Shown here: piece by piece, positions 62,645 to 64,000 of the stretch
Layout: every line of letters begins with the position of its first letter
How positions within the stretch are numbered: the first letter of the stretch is position 1
From: Meghimatium bilineatum
Taxonomy: Eukaryota; Mollusca; Gastropoda; Stylommatophora; Philomycidae
NCBI GenBank assembly: GCA_034231615.1
Contig: CM067316.1
Coordinates: forward strand, 61,961,353 to 62,025,352
Direction of reading: 5' to 3'
Length of the DNA: 64,000 nucleotides
The notes under the pieces: generated by a model
The model's database searches: none
What the model was told of the DNA's origin: nothing
Seen by the model: only the letters and a program-made list of their open reading frames with translations
Program-made: the position numbers and the translations under genes

Positions 62645-63393
62645 ATATATATATATATATATATAATTAAATTATTTGATAGTATAAATAAATCTAAATG
62701 GTATATTACGGGCAGCAGTTGCCACTTTTTAATGAAAAAAATATGTACATTATTTAACGAAATGAAATATCAATAAAGACACATTTCACAGTACATAAGA
62801 CTACTGGCGGATCAAGTGAGCTGCCTGCTACACACTGAGAGTCCCCATCCCGTGGATGACCCTGGAGGATGGAGCTCACAGTGTGTAGCATGCTGATGAA
62901 TGCAGACATATCGACTTTTTAATCTGAGTTCAGCAAGGTCACAAAACCTGAATAACACTACACATAATATTAAAAATTTGAAATTTGGCCACTGCTCCCC
63001 GTGATTTAAATAGCACATAATAAATAAACATAATAAAACACAACTATACATGATAAAACACAATCATATTACACAGATAAACATGATAAAACACAATCAT
63101 ATTACACAGATAAACATGATAAAACACAATCATATTACACAAATAAACATGATAAAACACAATCATATTACACAGATAAACATAACAGCTGTATGTTTCT
63201 TTATCTATCAAACAACGAACATGATGTACACCAACTGACCTGCCATTAGAGTTGTGGCCGCTGCATAAATTGGGTCACTCCAGTAGTCAGAGTTGAGAAC
63301 TGTTGGATAACATTCCACAGAGAAGTTGTGAAATGTGTACGGATGATATCCACATGCATTGAACGCTGTTACATTCAAATTATCCTGCAGAAT
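25027..63393 (-). CDS. class I cytokine receptor, gp130/Domeless-like (gene span, 5' exons missing)
   Basis: A single-pass receptor of the JAK-STAT type (inference from architecture). Exons in order: 63393-63240, 61669-61581, 59993-59783, 56581-56400, 55374-55311 (doubtful), 52302-52151, 48724-48559, 39524-39375, 37058-36894, 35470-35389, 33225-33171, 30764-30669, 25818-25027. They join without a frame break to 785 residues. Layout: end of the cytokine-binding module with a WSDP version of WSxWS, about four FnIII domains each split over two exons, one transmembrane helix, a basic juxtamembrane segment, then a tail with several tyrosines. I see no clear Box1 proline motif. Signal peptide and N-terminal domains lie beyond the right edge. 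Vertebrate gp130 has three membrane-proximal FnIII domains, so the count here is similar. Exact orthology is not claimed. Confidence 0.85.
25632..25740 (-). repeat. 27-bp coding minisatellite in the receptor tail
   Basis: Four units encoding V(S/C)TQRPHTN; on the plus strand each reads ACATTTGTATGTGGTCTCTG. Unit length keeps the frame, so copy-number change would lengthen the tail without a frameshift. Confidence 0.9.
25920..26170 (+). mobile_element. group C repeat fragment
   Basis: Shares GACAGATAGAGACTGTCACG, AACGGATGTGCTGGACCT and CACGCTCCCCGGCGGAAATC with 24365-24500. It ends GAGAGCGAACGCTGAAGAAG, the same tail as SINE group A. Confidence 0.65.
26171..26689. other. receptor intron stretch, nothing recognised
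   Basis: Only a short direct repeat (CGTGACCAGATGTGTATTTC, twice, 26544-26600). Confidence 0.5.
26690..26935. repeat. 47-bp minisatellite
   Basis: Five copies of a unit containing AGATTTCCTCTTTTGTTCCT and GGTGGAGTTTTACTTTC. The unit is not a multiple of three, so the three overlapping ORFs shown here cycle through frames and are not genes. Confidence 0.93.
27035..27115. repeat. short duplication
   Basis: Two copies of CTACCCCAGAAGGAACTG followed by GTGATGTTCT. Confidence 0.75.
27240..27452 (-). mobile_element. pogo-like MITE
   Basis: The minus strand starts ACAGTAGAATCCCTGTATTG and ends near ...TTTTTGTGATCCCAC-type sequence. It shares internal TTTCCCTATTTAACACTTTT with the other copies. 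Confidence 0.6.
27935..28110 (-). mobile_element. SINE core fragment (GGGTACC type)
   Basis: The minus strand has CTAAGTCGACAC, AAATGGGTACCATAT and GGGAAGTAAAGGCGGCGG, matching the order in the SINE at 33420-33702 (GGTCGACCCAGCC, AAATGGGTACCAGATTAATC, CGGGAAGTAAAGACTGCG). Confidence 0.55.
28350..29065 (+). mobile_element. decayed LINE RT fragment, partly duplicated
   Basis: TTGAATATTTCTGGTCAACC occurs at about 28367 and 28803 (FEYFWSTIK, compare FKYLGATI in other LINEs). The second copy continues to SYIFPVATYGCKNGK and FKMKCYRKVLKILWKER (RT thumb). Confidence 0.7.
29090..29460 (-). mobile_element. LINE RNase H fragment
   Basis: The minus strand encodes FCPGIAGVRVNERADLLAGNA, the end of RNase H, followed by a degenerate C-terminal region. 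Confidence 0.75.
29540..29790 (+). mobile_element. LINE 3' coding remnant
   Basis: Broken frames give FWTYKKTQWFRKINHGGK and TEDLNMTQESRWTACTEWQ, the usual tail after the RT thumb (HIxRHxxL...GRxR...DRxxW). Confidence 0.6.
29791..30177. other. receptor intron stretch, nothing recognised
   Basis: Only short TA-rich runs. Confidence 0.5.
30178..30352 (+). mobile_element. pogo-like MITE, nearly complete
   Basis: Starts TACAGTGCAATCCCTATATA and ends ATAACAGGATTCCTCTGT, imperfect inverted termini. Same interior as 9037-9211. Confidence 0.7.
30669..30764 (-). CDS. receptor exon: cytoplasmic
   Basis: 32 codons, phase 0 at both ends: FLEKNFTAEIQVSQPQ, then VIASYAPCSQEAVVLL. Acceptor TTATTCCCCAG, donor GTATGT. 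It joins 33171 and 25818 in frame. No known motif recognised. A 31-bp minisatellite begins 61 bp upstream of its acceptor. Confidence 0.7.
30826..31290. repeat. 31-bp minisatellite
   Basis: About 15 nearly identical copies of AACTGATAGAAGCAATTATA plus ATCTCTTATAG. Confidence 0.95.
31319..31480. repeat. minisatellite, about 28-bp unit
   Basis: About six copies of TAGTGGAAGAGTCAGTTGTA. Confidence 0.9.
31560..31760. repeat. minisatellite, about 57-bp unit
   Basis: About three and a half copies of a unit with CTTGAGTCTTTGGAACAATA and CAAGGGTTGCTGGTTCAGCA. Confidence 0.85.
31845..32400. repeat. 45-bp minisatellite
   Basis: About 12 copies of a unit with GTCATAGGGTTCACCCATGC and AACACAAAACCCAAAA. 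Open in four frames over about 550 bp (for example NPKSVRVIGFTHATQ repeats) solely because the unit is a multiple of three. Confidence 0.95.
33171..33225 (-). CDS. receptor exon: basic juxtamembrane segment
   Basis: One base completes an arginine codon, then NCIKGRKKTTTLATLSRM, phase 0 at the end. Acceptor CACATTTTCAG, donor GTAAGA. Lysine and arginine clustering directly after the membrane helix fits the cytoplasmic side. Confidence 0.78.
33420..33702 (-). mobile_element. tRNA-derived SINE with GGGTACC core and (TTTAC)n tail
   Basis: The minus strand starts with a strong tRNA-like head: GGAGCCGCGTTAGCGCAGTG (A box region), GTTAGCGCACTGGCTTCGCA, and CCTGGGTTCATTCCCC (B box). A core with AAATGGGTACCAGATTAATC follows, then a (TTTAC)n tail at about 33420-33443. 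Not called a tRNA gene because the sequence continues as a SINE and the acceptor stem does not pair. Confidence 0.8.
33950..34130. repeat. 36-bp minisatellite
   Basis: Five copies of a unit with CACAGGCTTGGCGAGCCGGC and ATCAAGTACCTGATGT. Confidence 0.93.
34405..35125. repeat. 39-bp minisatellite
   Basis: About 18 copies of GGTTCTTATCTGATTCCAAA plus TCTGTTATCTGYCATTGTT, some shortened. It lies within the intron between the transmembrane and juxtamembrane exons. The minus-strand ORFs (QWQITDLESDKNQ repeats) are artefacts. Confidence 0.95.
35389..35470 (-). CDS. receptor exon: transmembrane helix
   Basis: Two bases, 26 codons, two bases: SSTPMIPLFLGIFIPLAFIL, then LAALIY and a split R. About 20 hydrophobic residues form one helix. 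The first codon is completed by the previous exon to D, giving PIASD at the extracellular side. Acceptor TAATCAACAG, donor GTGAGT. Confidence 0.9.
35880..36060 (+). mobile_element. LINE 3' coding remnant
   Basis: Pieces GHVLGMSNNRLPLQVSKSVP and KKKRGRPRETLQNS match the LINE tail pattern (GHVxRMxxxRLP...GxRxRGRPxxTW). Confidence 0.65.
36306..36790 (-). mobile_element. truncated, internally deleted copy of the RNase H LINE
   Basis: The minus strand starts within RNase H (RDGGAGVYIEYPHKPRNTIR), runs through FLTDARSALQF and GNEKADQLAKKGAAEDQPD, then jumps over about 270 bp to the last codons and the (GAA)n tail. It keeps GTGTATATATAGAA, without the extra TA found in the long copy. It ends about 105 bp from the receptor exon at 36894. 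Confidence 0.92.
36894..37058 (-). CDS. receptor exon: last FnIII domain, second half
   Basis: Two bases, 54 codons, one base: TNEVFSSAVPAMEYMYTVSD, then LKASVQYSFTVQPVSYQEVG and SEVKPWKDAIPIAS. The pattern LxxxxxYxFxVxxxxxxxxG is typical of strands E-G of a fibronectin III domain. Acceptor TTTATGTCAG, donor GTTTGT. It joins the transmembrane exon as D. Confidence 0.88.
37130..37350. repeat. 30-bp minisatellite
   Basis: Seven nearly perfect copies of GATGATAGTAGAAACCTTCC plus TGTCTGTCCA, beginning about 80 bp upstream of the receptor exon acceptor at 37058. Confidence 0.95.
37935..38330 (+). mobile_element. LINE RNase H fragment
   Basis: Encodes YCSGHAGIRGNE, stop, ADSLAGNAVVYGTVLKKKN, the end of RNase H, followed by degenerate sequence (CERRKCVLFGQIT) resembling the C-terminal region. 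Confidence 0.7.
38560..39040 (-). mobile_element. LINE remnant with an internal tandem expansion
   Basis: The minus strand reads several copies of RFHVRNEEITR (array about 38886-39030, unit about 33 bp), then GMTSVVKYIEK, ENELAAERAYNLRMETARSR and GKPRRWIERVTNV. The homologous LINE at 60225-60545 has the segment RDHVRNEEITRAVGTTSVLK once, so the repeat arose inside the element. Confidence 0.8.
39375..39524 (-). CDS. receptor exon: last FnIII domain, first half
   Basis: Two bases, 49 codons, one base: IQNAIIKSLDVTSGVNEVQV, SWTQIPCTYQSMIKVTNYTV, KWCQTTRCN. Core tryptophan in VSW and the NYTVKW strand are typical of FnIII A-C' strands. Joins 37058 as E. Acceptor CTATCTCCAG, donor GTGAGC. The full LINE lies just upstream in the preceding intron. 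Confidence 0.88.
39608..39618. repeat. left target-site duplication of the LINE
   Basis: AGTTTCAACCT here and at 43677-43687. The shared TTTCAACCT (39610-39618, 43679-43687) is the secure part, because AG may belong to the (GAAG)n tail. Confidence 0.75.
39788..42946 (+). CDS. LINE polyprotein: endonuclease and reverse transcriptase
   Basis: 1052 codons. Endonuclease: IMHWNAEGV near residue 71, CIQESHLSS near 107, VCGDFNSHSQSWGY near 198, GGSDHRPVFLEI near 277. RT: KSPGADGVSNEMI, NYRPISLTS near 575, AAWIDLRKAFDKVW near 645, HGVPQGGVLSPTLF near 702, MYADDLVIW near 735 (catalytic YADD). Thumb/linker: QNQALRIMLGAMKSTP. RNase H begins VRVYTDGSAQNAVRNGGAGV near 1031, and the frame then stops at TAG. 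The N-terminal 65 residues are basic and low complexity. The ATG at 39788 is the first in frame after the 5' region. Confidence 0.92.
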   Translation: MPRTKHNGNMSTSRNSYGACPVADVQAGTVPGPIPRKGTTSVTGSPSQLPRGARRQGNRATGQKNKQPIKIMHWNAEGVNSKRDGYSKKLELENVLSEEQVSICCIQESHLSSDIAFKIRGYQCYRSDRKDRRKGGILTLVKNNISSCQLEVYMEGAEYQMLHLKTDSAEFHLLNYYCPNDKPLALDTIPDKERLMVCGDFNSHSQSWGYDHIDKRGEELESWQDENNLILINQPADLPTFYSRAWHTTSTPDLAFHSPGLEWNITRVVGKQLGGSDHRPVFLEIHNEFTKDSSTLTRWNYKRADWKMYQHLTSVLAKDMNLDKDINRAVSEFNRCILQAASKTIPRGARKNYKPYWNDELEKLQNEMETSRQQAENRPSQEHHNKYQQTKAKFQRAKLQARRSSWKEKTESLNLERDTRKLWKLVKQLNDEGTGRNKRITLYKNRNILTGKHAADYFADSFAEDNNVKVSPDKQQEVRENQKNIGQGEPIPEVMEAPITMRELEHAISKLKMKKSPGADGVSNEMIRNLGIAARAKLLQIFNTSWSTGNVPQAWREAIMIPLLKTGKDGNTVSNYRPISLTSCLCKTMERIINLRMQWYLESENLLVSQQAGFRQCYSTEDQATYLSQEIEDAFQEKKLVLAAWIDLRKAFDKVWKEGLLKKLRNCRVSSRMYKWVKAYLHNRRARVQLDGRKSKKVLLRHGVPQGGVLSPTLFLVYINDLIAELPHGIKVAMYADDLVIWCTEEHATVATKQIQRAIDALTLWANRWCVSINTDKCSTTLFTLSPKQKAGHIKIDGELLKEDKQPTYLGVTFDDKLTWKQHINKATTKARRKLAILRKLSGTTWGASGNILSKVYQQGIRPHLEYGSAAWCPASNTTLQDLDKVQNQALRIMLGAMKSTPIAEMQKMGRMQTLGERRDTKVLIQAEKFQCMPSHPMKERFQNLAMGRLKRSSFIHQAKRLRRQLTDLPEVDSPLRPVREQTPWSERHGMPIYIQTHVKGILSEDEQNSVQRRTVTLSFLDEEYAQDIWVRVYTDGSAQNAVRNGGAGVYI
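42946..43641 (+). pseudogene. LINE RNase H and C-terminus, out of frame with the RT
   Basis: Continues the polyprotein in another frame: EYPHKPRDTIRTPTGKFCNN, YDAEIQA, FLTDARSVLQAL, MQWIPSHCGIPGNEKADQLA (RNase H), then a C-terminal domain with MCTCGQAAQSAKHILQEC, ending KETELQI. The minus-strand copy at 36306-36790 has two bases fewer in the TA run, which gives a continuous frame there. The shift probably inactivates RNase H in this copy. Confidence 0.88.
43677..43687. repeat. right target-site duplication of the LINE
   Basis: AGTTTCAACCT directly after the (GAA)n tail, matching 39608-39618. Confidence 0.75.
43735..43950 (+). mobile_element. LINE 3' coding remnant
   Basis: Encodes [63 protein letters not shown] with one stop: the tail after an RT thumb. 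Same family as 5600-5770 (-). It abuts the broken receptor exon on the opposite strand. Confidence 0.8.
43951..44214 (-). pseudogene. broken FnIII-like receptor exon(s)
   Basis: On the minus strand, after a TTTACAG-AAG tandem acceptor, one frame reads DLTPLADMRLDGDTSFMCYM and SEQDDAIALSGYSHIW, then stops. The next frame reads ACNCFEIAGPLVLADNISKV and DMFHLFMTDNKHCDK. Together they look like one FnIII-type domain split by a frameshift (or by an implausibly small 41-bp intron, 44078-44118). From the preceding exon, the proximal acceptor would create TAA and the distal one TTA. Because the exons at 48559 and 39375-39524 join in frame without it, the domain can be skipped. Confidence 0.5.
44215..44984. 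other. receptor intron stretch, nothing firm
   Basis: Low-quality LINE-like words near 44720-44850 (TCYGCESxKL type) but nothing I can assign. Confidence 0.4.
44985..45400. repeat. 41/43-bp minisatellite
   Basis: About nine copies of GATTGGACCAACAAGCACAT plus GTGGACACCGGAYTGAAAAA(ATA). Units of 41 and 43 bp alternate, so ORFs rotate between frames (three overlapping minus-strand ORFs, none a gene). Confidence 0.95.
45749..45890. repeat. 36-bp minisatellite
   Basis: Four copies of GTCATGGATACACTACAAAA plus TGATGCAGAGGATGTT. Confidence 0.93.
45891..46333. other. receptor intron stretch, nothing recognised
   Basis: AT-rich. A donor-like ATCAG/GTAAGT lies on the minus strand at about 46303 but has no convincing exon before it. 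Confidence 0.45.
46334..47392. repeat. 33-bp minisatellite, largest array in the window
   Basis: About 32 copies of CAACTTGAGACAAGTAAAGG plus TCACACAATCYAT. Two classes of unit (AAGTAAAG and AGGTAAAR) are arranged in blocks. Four to five long ORFs on both strands (YLSQVDGLCDL, FTCLKLMDCVT, RQVKVTQSINL) come only from the 33-bp length. Confidence 0.97.
47850..48180 (-). mobile_element. decayed LINE 3' coding remnant
   Basis: Clear nucleotide homology to 55930-56200 (shared GACGTCTTGRKTGRCC, YTTCTATCRCYCCCTCCARC, AATGCTCTTTCYA). Minus-strand coding with several shifts. Confidence 0.7.
48230..48490 (+). mobile_element. SINE-like repeat (group B)
   Basis: Same block order as 1680-2010: GGGGAGCAAAGAATAGTGAC, CATAAGAGGTGACTAAGTAG, GGGCTATCCCATCC, ATATCCTGCTAATCTGCAGG. 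It ends GAGAATGAATGAAGAAGA. Confidence 0.65.
48559..48724 (-). CDS. receptor exon: FnIII domain, second half
   Basis: 55 codons and one base: GQINWMKVEGSKTYYDIPIA, SVEAEKYLFGISVTDIQTEM, ASEIFWTWCLFRHNH. The AEKYLFGISV strand is a classic FnIII F strand. Acceptor AATATTTCAG, donor GTAAGT. Phase 0 start joins 52151. The leftover T makes S with exon 39524, or L with the broken exon at 44.2 kb. Confidence 0.85.
48725..49974. other. receptor intron stretch, nothing recognised
   Basis: About 1.2 kb of AT-rich sequence without repeats, LINE or exon signal. Confidence 0.6.
49975..50105 (-). mobile_element. group C repeat 3' fragment
   Basis: The minus strand carries GCCGAAATCGGATGTGCTAG, CACGCTCCCGGCGTAAATCG and GGTTACAATGGAGCGAACGC, then (CAAA)n, matching 24420-24560. 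Confidence 0.75.
50295..50435. repeat. irregular tandem repeat
   Basis: Copies of ACAWRATGTAATCATCAAAT and CAACTCACTACACAAGATGT in alternation. Confidence 0.8.
50436..51684. other. receptor intron stretch, nothing recognised
   Basis: The minus-strand ORF at 50763-51077 shows no FnIII or LINE features. Confidence 0.5.
51685..51832 (+). mobile_element. pogo-like MITE, 5' truncated
   Basis: Has AACAACACTTTTTAAAATCC, TTGTACTGTATATACTGAAT and the end GTTATAATGGGATTTTACTG, as in the other copies. Confidence 0.6.
52151..52302 (-). CDS. receptor exon: FnIII domain, first half
   Basis: Two bases and 50 codons: PKDLQESFSVEIRSDQHGDS, LHALWEAHENPPHINYTIFW, CQSLSGRLCM. SLHALW is the B strand with core tryptophan, and INYTIFW the C strand. 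Phase 0 end joins 48724. Acceptor TTTGTGTTGCAG, donor GTAAAG. Confidence 0.87.
52340..52545. mobile_element. possible hAT-like non-autonomous element
   Basis: CAGTGTTTCCAATGTGGGGC and GTGCCCCACAGGGAGGC resemble hAT ends of the CAGTGTTTCCCAA type, followed by G-rich GGGGGGGGGGCATCAGAATT. No far terminus identified. Confidence 0.35.
52840..53640 (+). mobile_element. possible decayed piggyBac-like element
   Basis: Weak coding traces on the plus strand: MSENSAFDSGDDV (acidic N-terminus style) and, about 550 bp on, TVYTRKTK, QCTWCIKPKLKKMQ and LCGVC (cysteine-rich C-terminus style). Stops throughout; a poly-C run at 53331. Speculative. Confidence 0.25.
53641..54334. other. receptor intron stretch, nothing recognised
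   Basis: AT-rich sequence, no feature seen. Confidence 0.5.
54335..54432. repeat. 29-bp tandem repeat
   Basis: Three and a half copies of GGTACTACACATTCATTACT plus ACATTCATT. Confidence 0.92.
54855..55150. repeat. minisatellite, about 23/27-bp unit, inside a LINE
   Basis: About twelve copies of GTGATTTAGAAAGGCATGCA ATG with variable linkers (some GTGATTGATTTAG). Confidence 0.9.
55311..55374 (-). CDS. doubtful receptor exon (end of an FnIII domain)
   Basis: Acceptor AAGATAAG, 21 codons (PLKLLNISKNIFNLKNHPPI, E) and one base, donor GTCAGC. Phases fit both neighbours (56400 and 52302, giving V at the join). However, the sequence also fits the 3' end of a plus-strand LINE, the splice sites are weak, and the gene stays in frame if both this exon and 56400-56581 are left out. 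Confidence 0.3.
55381..55919. other. receptor intron stretch with a short dispersed repeat
   Basis: 55785-55870 (ACCCATCAGTAGGTTGAGAC, GGAAAATACTG-GAAAGSGGC, TAGGGTTAA) recurs at about 61025-61130. A tRNA-like word (GTGGCTCAGTGGTTGAATAT) lies at 55619. Confidence 0.5.
55920..56376 (-). mobile_element. LINE remnant: RT thumb to C-terminus
   Basis: The minus strand encodes LNTCVFPVVTSCCKIWTIYK, AFKIKCYRRVQRVSWIARKT, ILRRKIGFFCHLKRHDGVER, EGVIEDSSVRGRPRRHW and ARDCADFMRF. A frameshift near 56200 separates two ORFs. The left boundary of the element touches the receptor exon 56400-56581. Confidence 0.85.
56400..56581 (-). CDS. receptor exon: cysteine-rich FnIII-like domain, first half
   Basis: Two bases and 60 codons: GYSTVRWEYNLTFYQICDDQ, KFCDATECRLSPRYRMSNVI, SYDKEISNSDVQIKTTEKTV. 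VRWEYNLTFY looks like the B-C region of FnIII; three cysteines are clustered. Acceptor TGATATTACAG. The donor is uncertain: GTAAAG at 56399 (phase 0) is chosen because LINE sequence seems to begin there, but GTATAT at 56376 (phase 2) is also possible. It joins 59783 as L. A decayed duplicate lies at 61371-61525. Confidence 0.7.
56620..56790 (-). mobile_element. LINE RNase H fragment
   Basis: The minus strand encodes WIYCQGHAGVHDNERTDRLA SNV, the end of RNase H. Confidence 0.72.
57060..57770. repeat. degenerate repeat, about 20-25-bp unit, interrupted
   Basis: Many variants of CACATAAATGTTTAGTATTC in 57060-57210 and 57500-57765, split by about 290 bp (57211-57500) of unrelated sequence. More units appear near 58125 and 58250-58330. 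Confidence 0.85.
57775..58115 (+). mobile_element. decayed LINE 3' coding remnant
   Basis: Pieces RMMKIPWTAKKL, EHVRRKVKLEHLVTTRKNKG and ELWRNIITYVTRHVT (end of the LINE protein, consensus WRxMI..VxRxGT). Inserted within the 20-25-bp repeat field. Confidence 0.72.
58575..58850. repeat. 42-bp minisatellite
   Basis: About six copies of ACTTCCACTTAAACATACTT plus GTTGTGTTGGTAAATTGATAA. Confidence 0.93.
58955..59050. repeat. tandem duplication, about 50-bp unit
   Basis: TCATCAATGTATAATTGTAT GGGGTTAT occurs at 58960 and 59016. Confidence 0.85.
59051..59782. other. receptor intron stretch, nothing recognised
   Basis: No repeat or coding signal seen. Confidence 0.5.
59783..59993 (-). CDS. receptor exon: FnIII domain, second half
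   Basis: 70 codons and one base: EVELSAQNGIIDGYLIKSEE, KILENVTADKYSANVNLPCY, IDSKLTIFAHNRGGYSVKPS, ILIIPPVTFS. NGxIxGYxI, then LTIFAHNRGGYS, is a textbook FnIII C'-to-G pattern (GYxxxY/FxVxAxNxxGxS). One N-linked site, NVT. Donor GTAAGT. The acceptor AATCAATAG terminates a GC-AG intron. Confidence 0.92.
60225..60545 (+). mobile_element. LINE remnant
   Basis: Encodes TRRDHVRNEEITRAVGTTSV, LKY, GLKLFGHLIRINPYWPAARA, YNMKI and GRPNGG, the region after the RT thumb. It is the single-copy counterpart of the element amplified at 38560-39040. Confidence 0.8.
60546..61370. other. receptor intron stretch with short duplications
   Basis: Contains AGATAGGATGGTAGGTAGAT twice (60604-60665), ATCAAATATGCAAGAGAATG twice (60926-60990) and a GGTTAGGG-type block (61010-61115) shared with 55785-55870. 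Confidence 0.55.
61371..61525 (-). pseudogene. decayed duplicate of receptor exon 56400-56581
   Basis: The minus strand after an AAAATACAG acceptor-like end reads SARWGYNITFY, stop, ICGYQKFCDITDCWPSP, aligning with STVRWEYNLTFYQICDDQKF CDATECRLSP of the exon at 56400-56581. Nucleotide similarity runs through both halves. A TAA stop and a 1-bp loss near the start make it non-functional. It lies inside the GC-AG intron 59994-61580. Confidence 0.82.
61526..61580 (-). other. 5' end of a GC-AG intron
   Basis: The intron begins GCAAGT directly after TGGCAG, the consensus form AG/GCAAGT of GC-AG introns. The only nearby GT donor (TGTAG/GTAAAC) would leave the wrong phase for the next exon. Confidence 0.7.
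61581..61669 (-). CDS. receptor exon: FnIII domain, first half
   Basis: Two bases and 29 codons: PDSGPRVTNGSFTTTACVGK, QRTVTLLWQ. The VTLLW strand B tryptophan is followed directly by EVELSAQNGIIDGY in exon 59993, restoring a complete FnIII domain. Acceptor TGCTCTAAACAG. It joins 63240 as A. Confidence 0.85.
61720..62560 (-). mobile_element. decayed LINE: linker and RNase H
   Basis: The minus strand gives NMYCKRQNWKRNIVDHPLGE, TANKRTLPTILRTYALETIN (linker region of I-type LINEs) and, after stops, VTMRWFLGHCDLAGTKTADR (RNase H end with degenerate motif). Confidence 0.6.
62580..62692. repeat. AT-rich perfect hairpin with (TA)/(GTAT) centre
   Basis: TTTATTTATACTATCAAATA ATTTAATTATATATA is inverted exactly on the other side of a (GTAT)n(TA)n core. 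Arms about 36 bp. Confidence 0.88.
63043..63185. repeat. 33-bp minisatellite
   Basis: Four copies of AACATGATAAAACACAATCA plus TATTACACAGATA, ending about 55 bp from the donor of the receptor exon at 63240. Confidence 0.93.
63240..63393 (-). CDS. receptor exon: end of the cytokine-binding module (WSDP)
   Basis: 51 codons and one base, phase 0 start: ILQDNLNVTAFNACGYHPYT, FHNFSVECYPTVLNSDYWSD, PIYAAATTLMA. HNFSVECYP...DYWSDP corresponds to the F-G region of the second cytokine-receptor FnIII domain, whose consensus is WSxWS; the second WS is replaced here by PI. Two possible N-linked sites (NVT, NFS). Acceptor AAATTTCAG, donor GTCAGT. Earlier exons are outside the window. Confidence 0.9.
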
Positions 63394-63424
63394 CTGAAAT
63401 TTACATTTACAAATAGATGGTTTT

Positions 63425-63605
63425 TTAATGTGAGGTGTAGCCTGTACAGGACATAGCTATTCAACTAATGTTTAAATGAGGTGCAGCCTGTACAGGACAT
63501 AGCTATTGAACTACTTTTTAAATGAGGTGCAGCCTGTACAGGACATAGCTATTGAACTACTTTTTAAATGAGGTGCAGCCTGTACAGGACATAGCTATTC
63601 AACTA
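63425..63605. repeat. minisatellite, about 55-bp unit
   Basis: Three to four copies of AAATGAGGTGCAGCCTGTAC plus AGGACATAGCTATTSAACTA, just upstream of exon 63240-63393. Confidence 0.92.
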
Positions 63606-63639
63606 CTGTTTAATTTTTACGCAGAACTAATACATCTAA

Positions 63640-63735
63640 TTGTATCGCCAGTACAGTGTGAATGTATCGCCAGTACAGTGTGATTGTATCGCCAGTACAG
63701 TGTGAATGTATCGCCAGTACAGTGTGAATGGTCAG
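63640..63735. repeat. minisatellite, 22-23-bp unit
   Basis: Four copies of TGTATCGCCAGTACAGTGTG. Confidence 0.92.
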
Positions 63736-64000
63736 CTTTCTGAGGATAATGAGGGTTGCTCATTATCAACTCTACTACCGAGCTGACAAATTTATAAAAT
63801 TTGTGAACAATTGTTTTGAAATCTGATATTTAAATAAACAGATAAAAATTGAAACTGTGATACCGTGTAAAGAACTTCAGATAAAACTTTACAGAACAAT
63901 GAGATTTACATTTACATAACATAATTTTAATTTACATAATATGATATTTACATTCAGGGAACATGGGATTTACACTTGTCAAATCTGATATTTATATTAC
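63736..64000. other. receptor intron, right edge, nothing recognised
   Basis: AT-rich sequence with repeated ATTTACAT words. Confidence 0.5.

Overview
This is an animal nuclear window: two intron-rich protein-coding genes point towards each other, buried in decayed retrotransposons, DNA transposons and an unusual number of minisatellites. The protein families, the class of LINEs, SINEs and hairpin elements, and the repeat-cored elements suggest a lophotrochozoan, most likely a mollusc (inference; no species call). There are no bacterial features and no CRISPR array.

Gene 1 (+ strand, 1450-17039) is the 3' part of PRIM2, the large subunit of DNA primase. Nine exons with matching splice phases encode about 397 residues, including all four cysteines of the 4Fe-4S cluster. 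The N-terminal exons must lie beyond the left edge.

Gene 2 (- strand, 63393 down to 25027) is a class I cytokine receptor of the gp130/Domeless type; its N-terminal exons lie beyond the right edge. I assembled it exon by exon: a WSDP motif closing the cytokine-binding module, several two-exon fibronectin III domains, one transmembrane exon, a basic juxtamembrane exon, and a roughly 315-residue cytoplasmic tail ending in a large last exon. Every join keeps the frame. One intron is GC-AG. It contains a decayed duplicate of another exon. A second region (43.96-44.21 kb) looks like a broken, frame-neutral FnIII domain.

Mobile elements: a nearly full-length endonuclease-RT-RNase H LINE (39619-43678) with a target-site duplication sits in a receptor intron. 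Its RNase H is put out of frame by a 2-bp TA expansion. Three shorter relatives occur at 1-378, 18.7-19.0 kb and 36.3-36.8 kb. About twenty older LINE fragments, several SINE groups, two Tc1 fragments, a pogo-like MITE family, foldback MITEs and a 479-bp near-perfect palindrome fill the introns and the 8 kb between the genes.

About thirty tandem arrays (units of 21-82 bp) are present. Because many units are multiples of three, they create long spurious ORFs on both strands. Two arrays are visibly amplified pieces of LINE coding sequence, one is the core of an inverted-repeat element, one ends 47 bp before a PRIM2 exon, and one is part of the receptor's coding tail. Everything was read by eye; copy numbers and edges of degenerate repeats are approximate.
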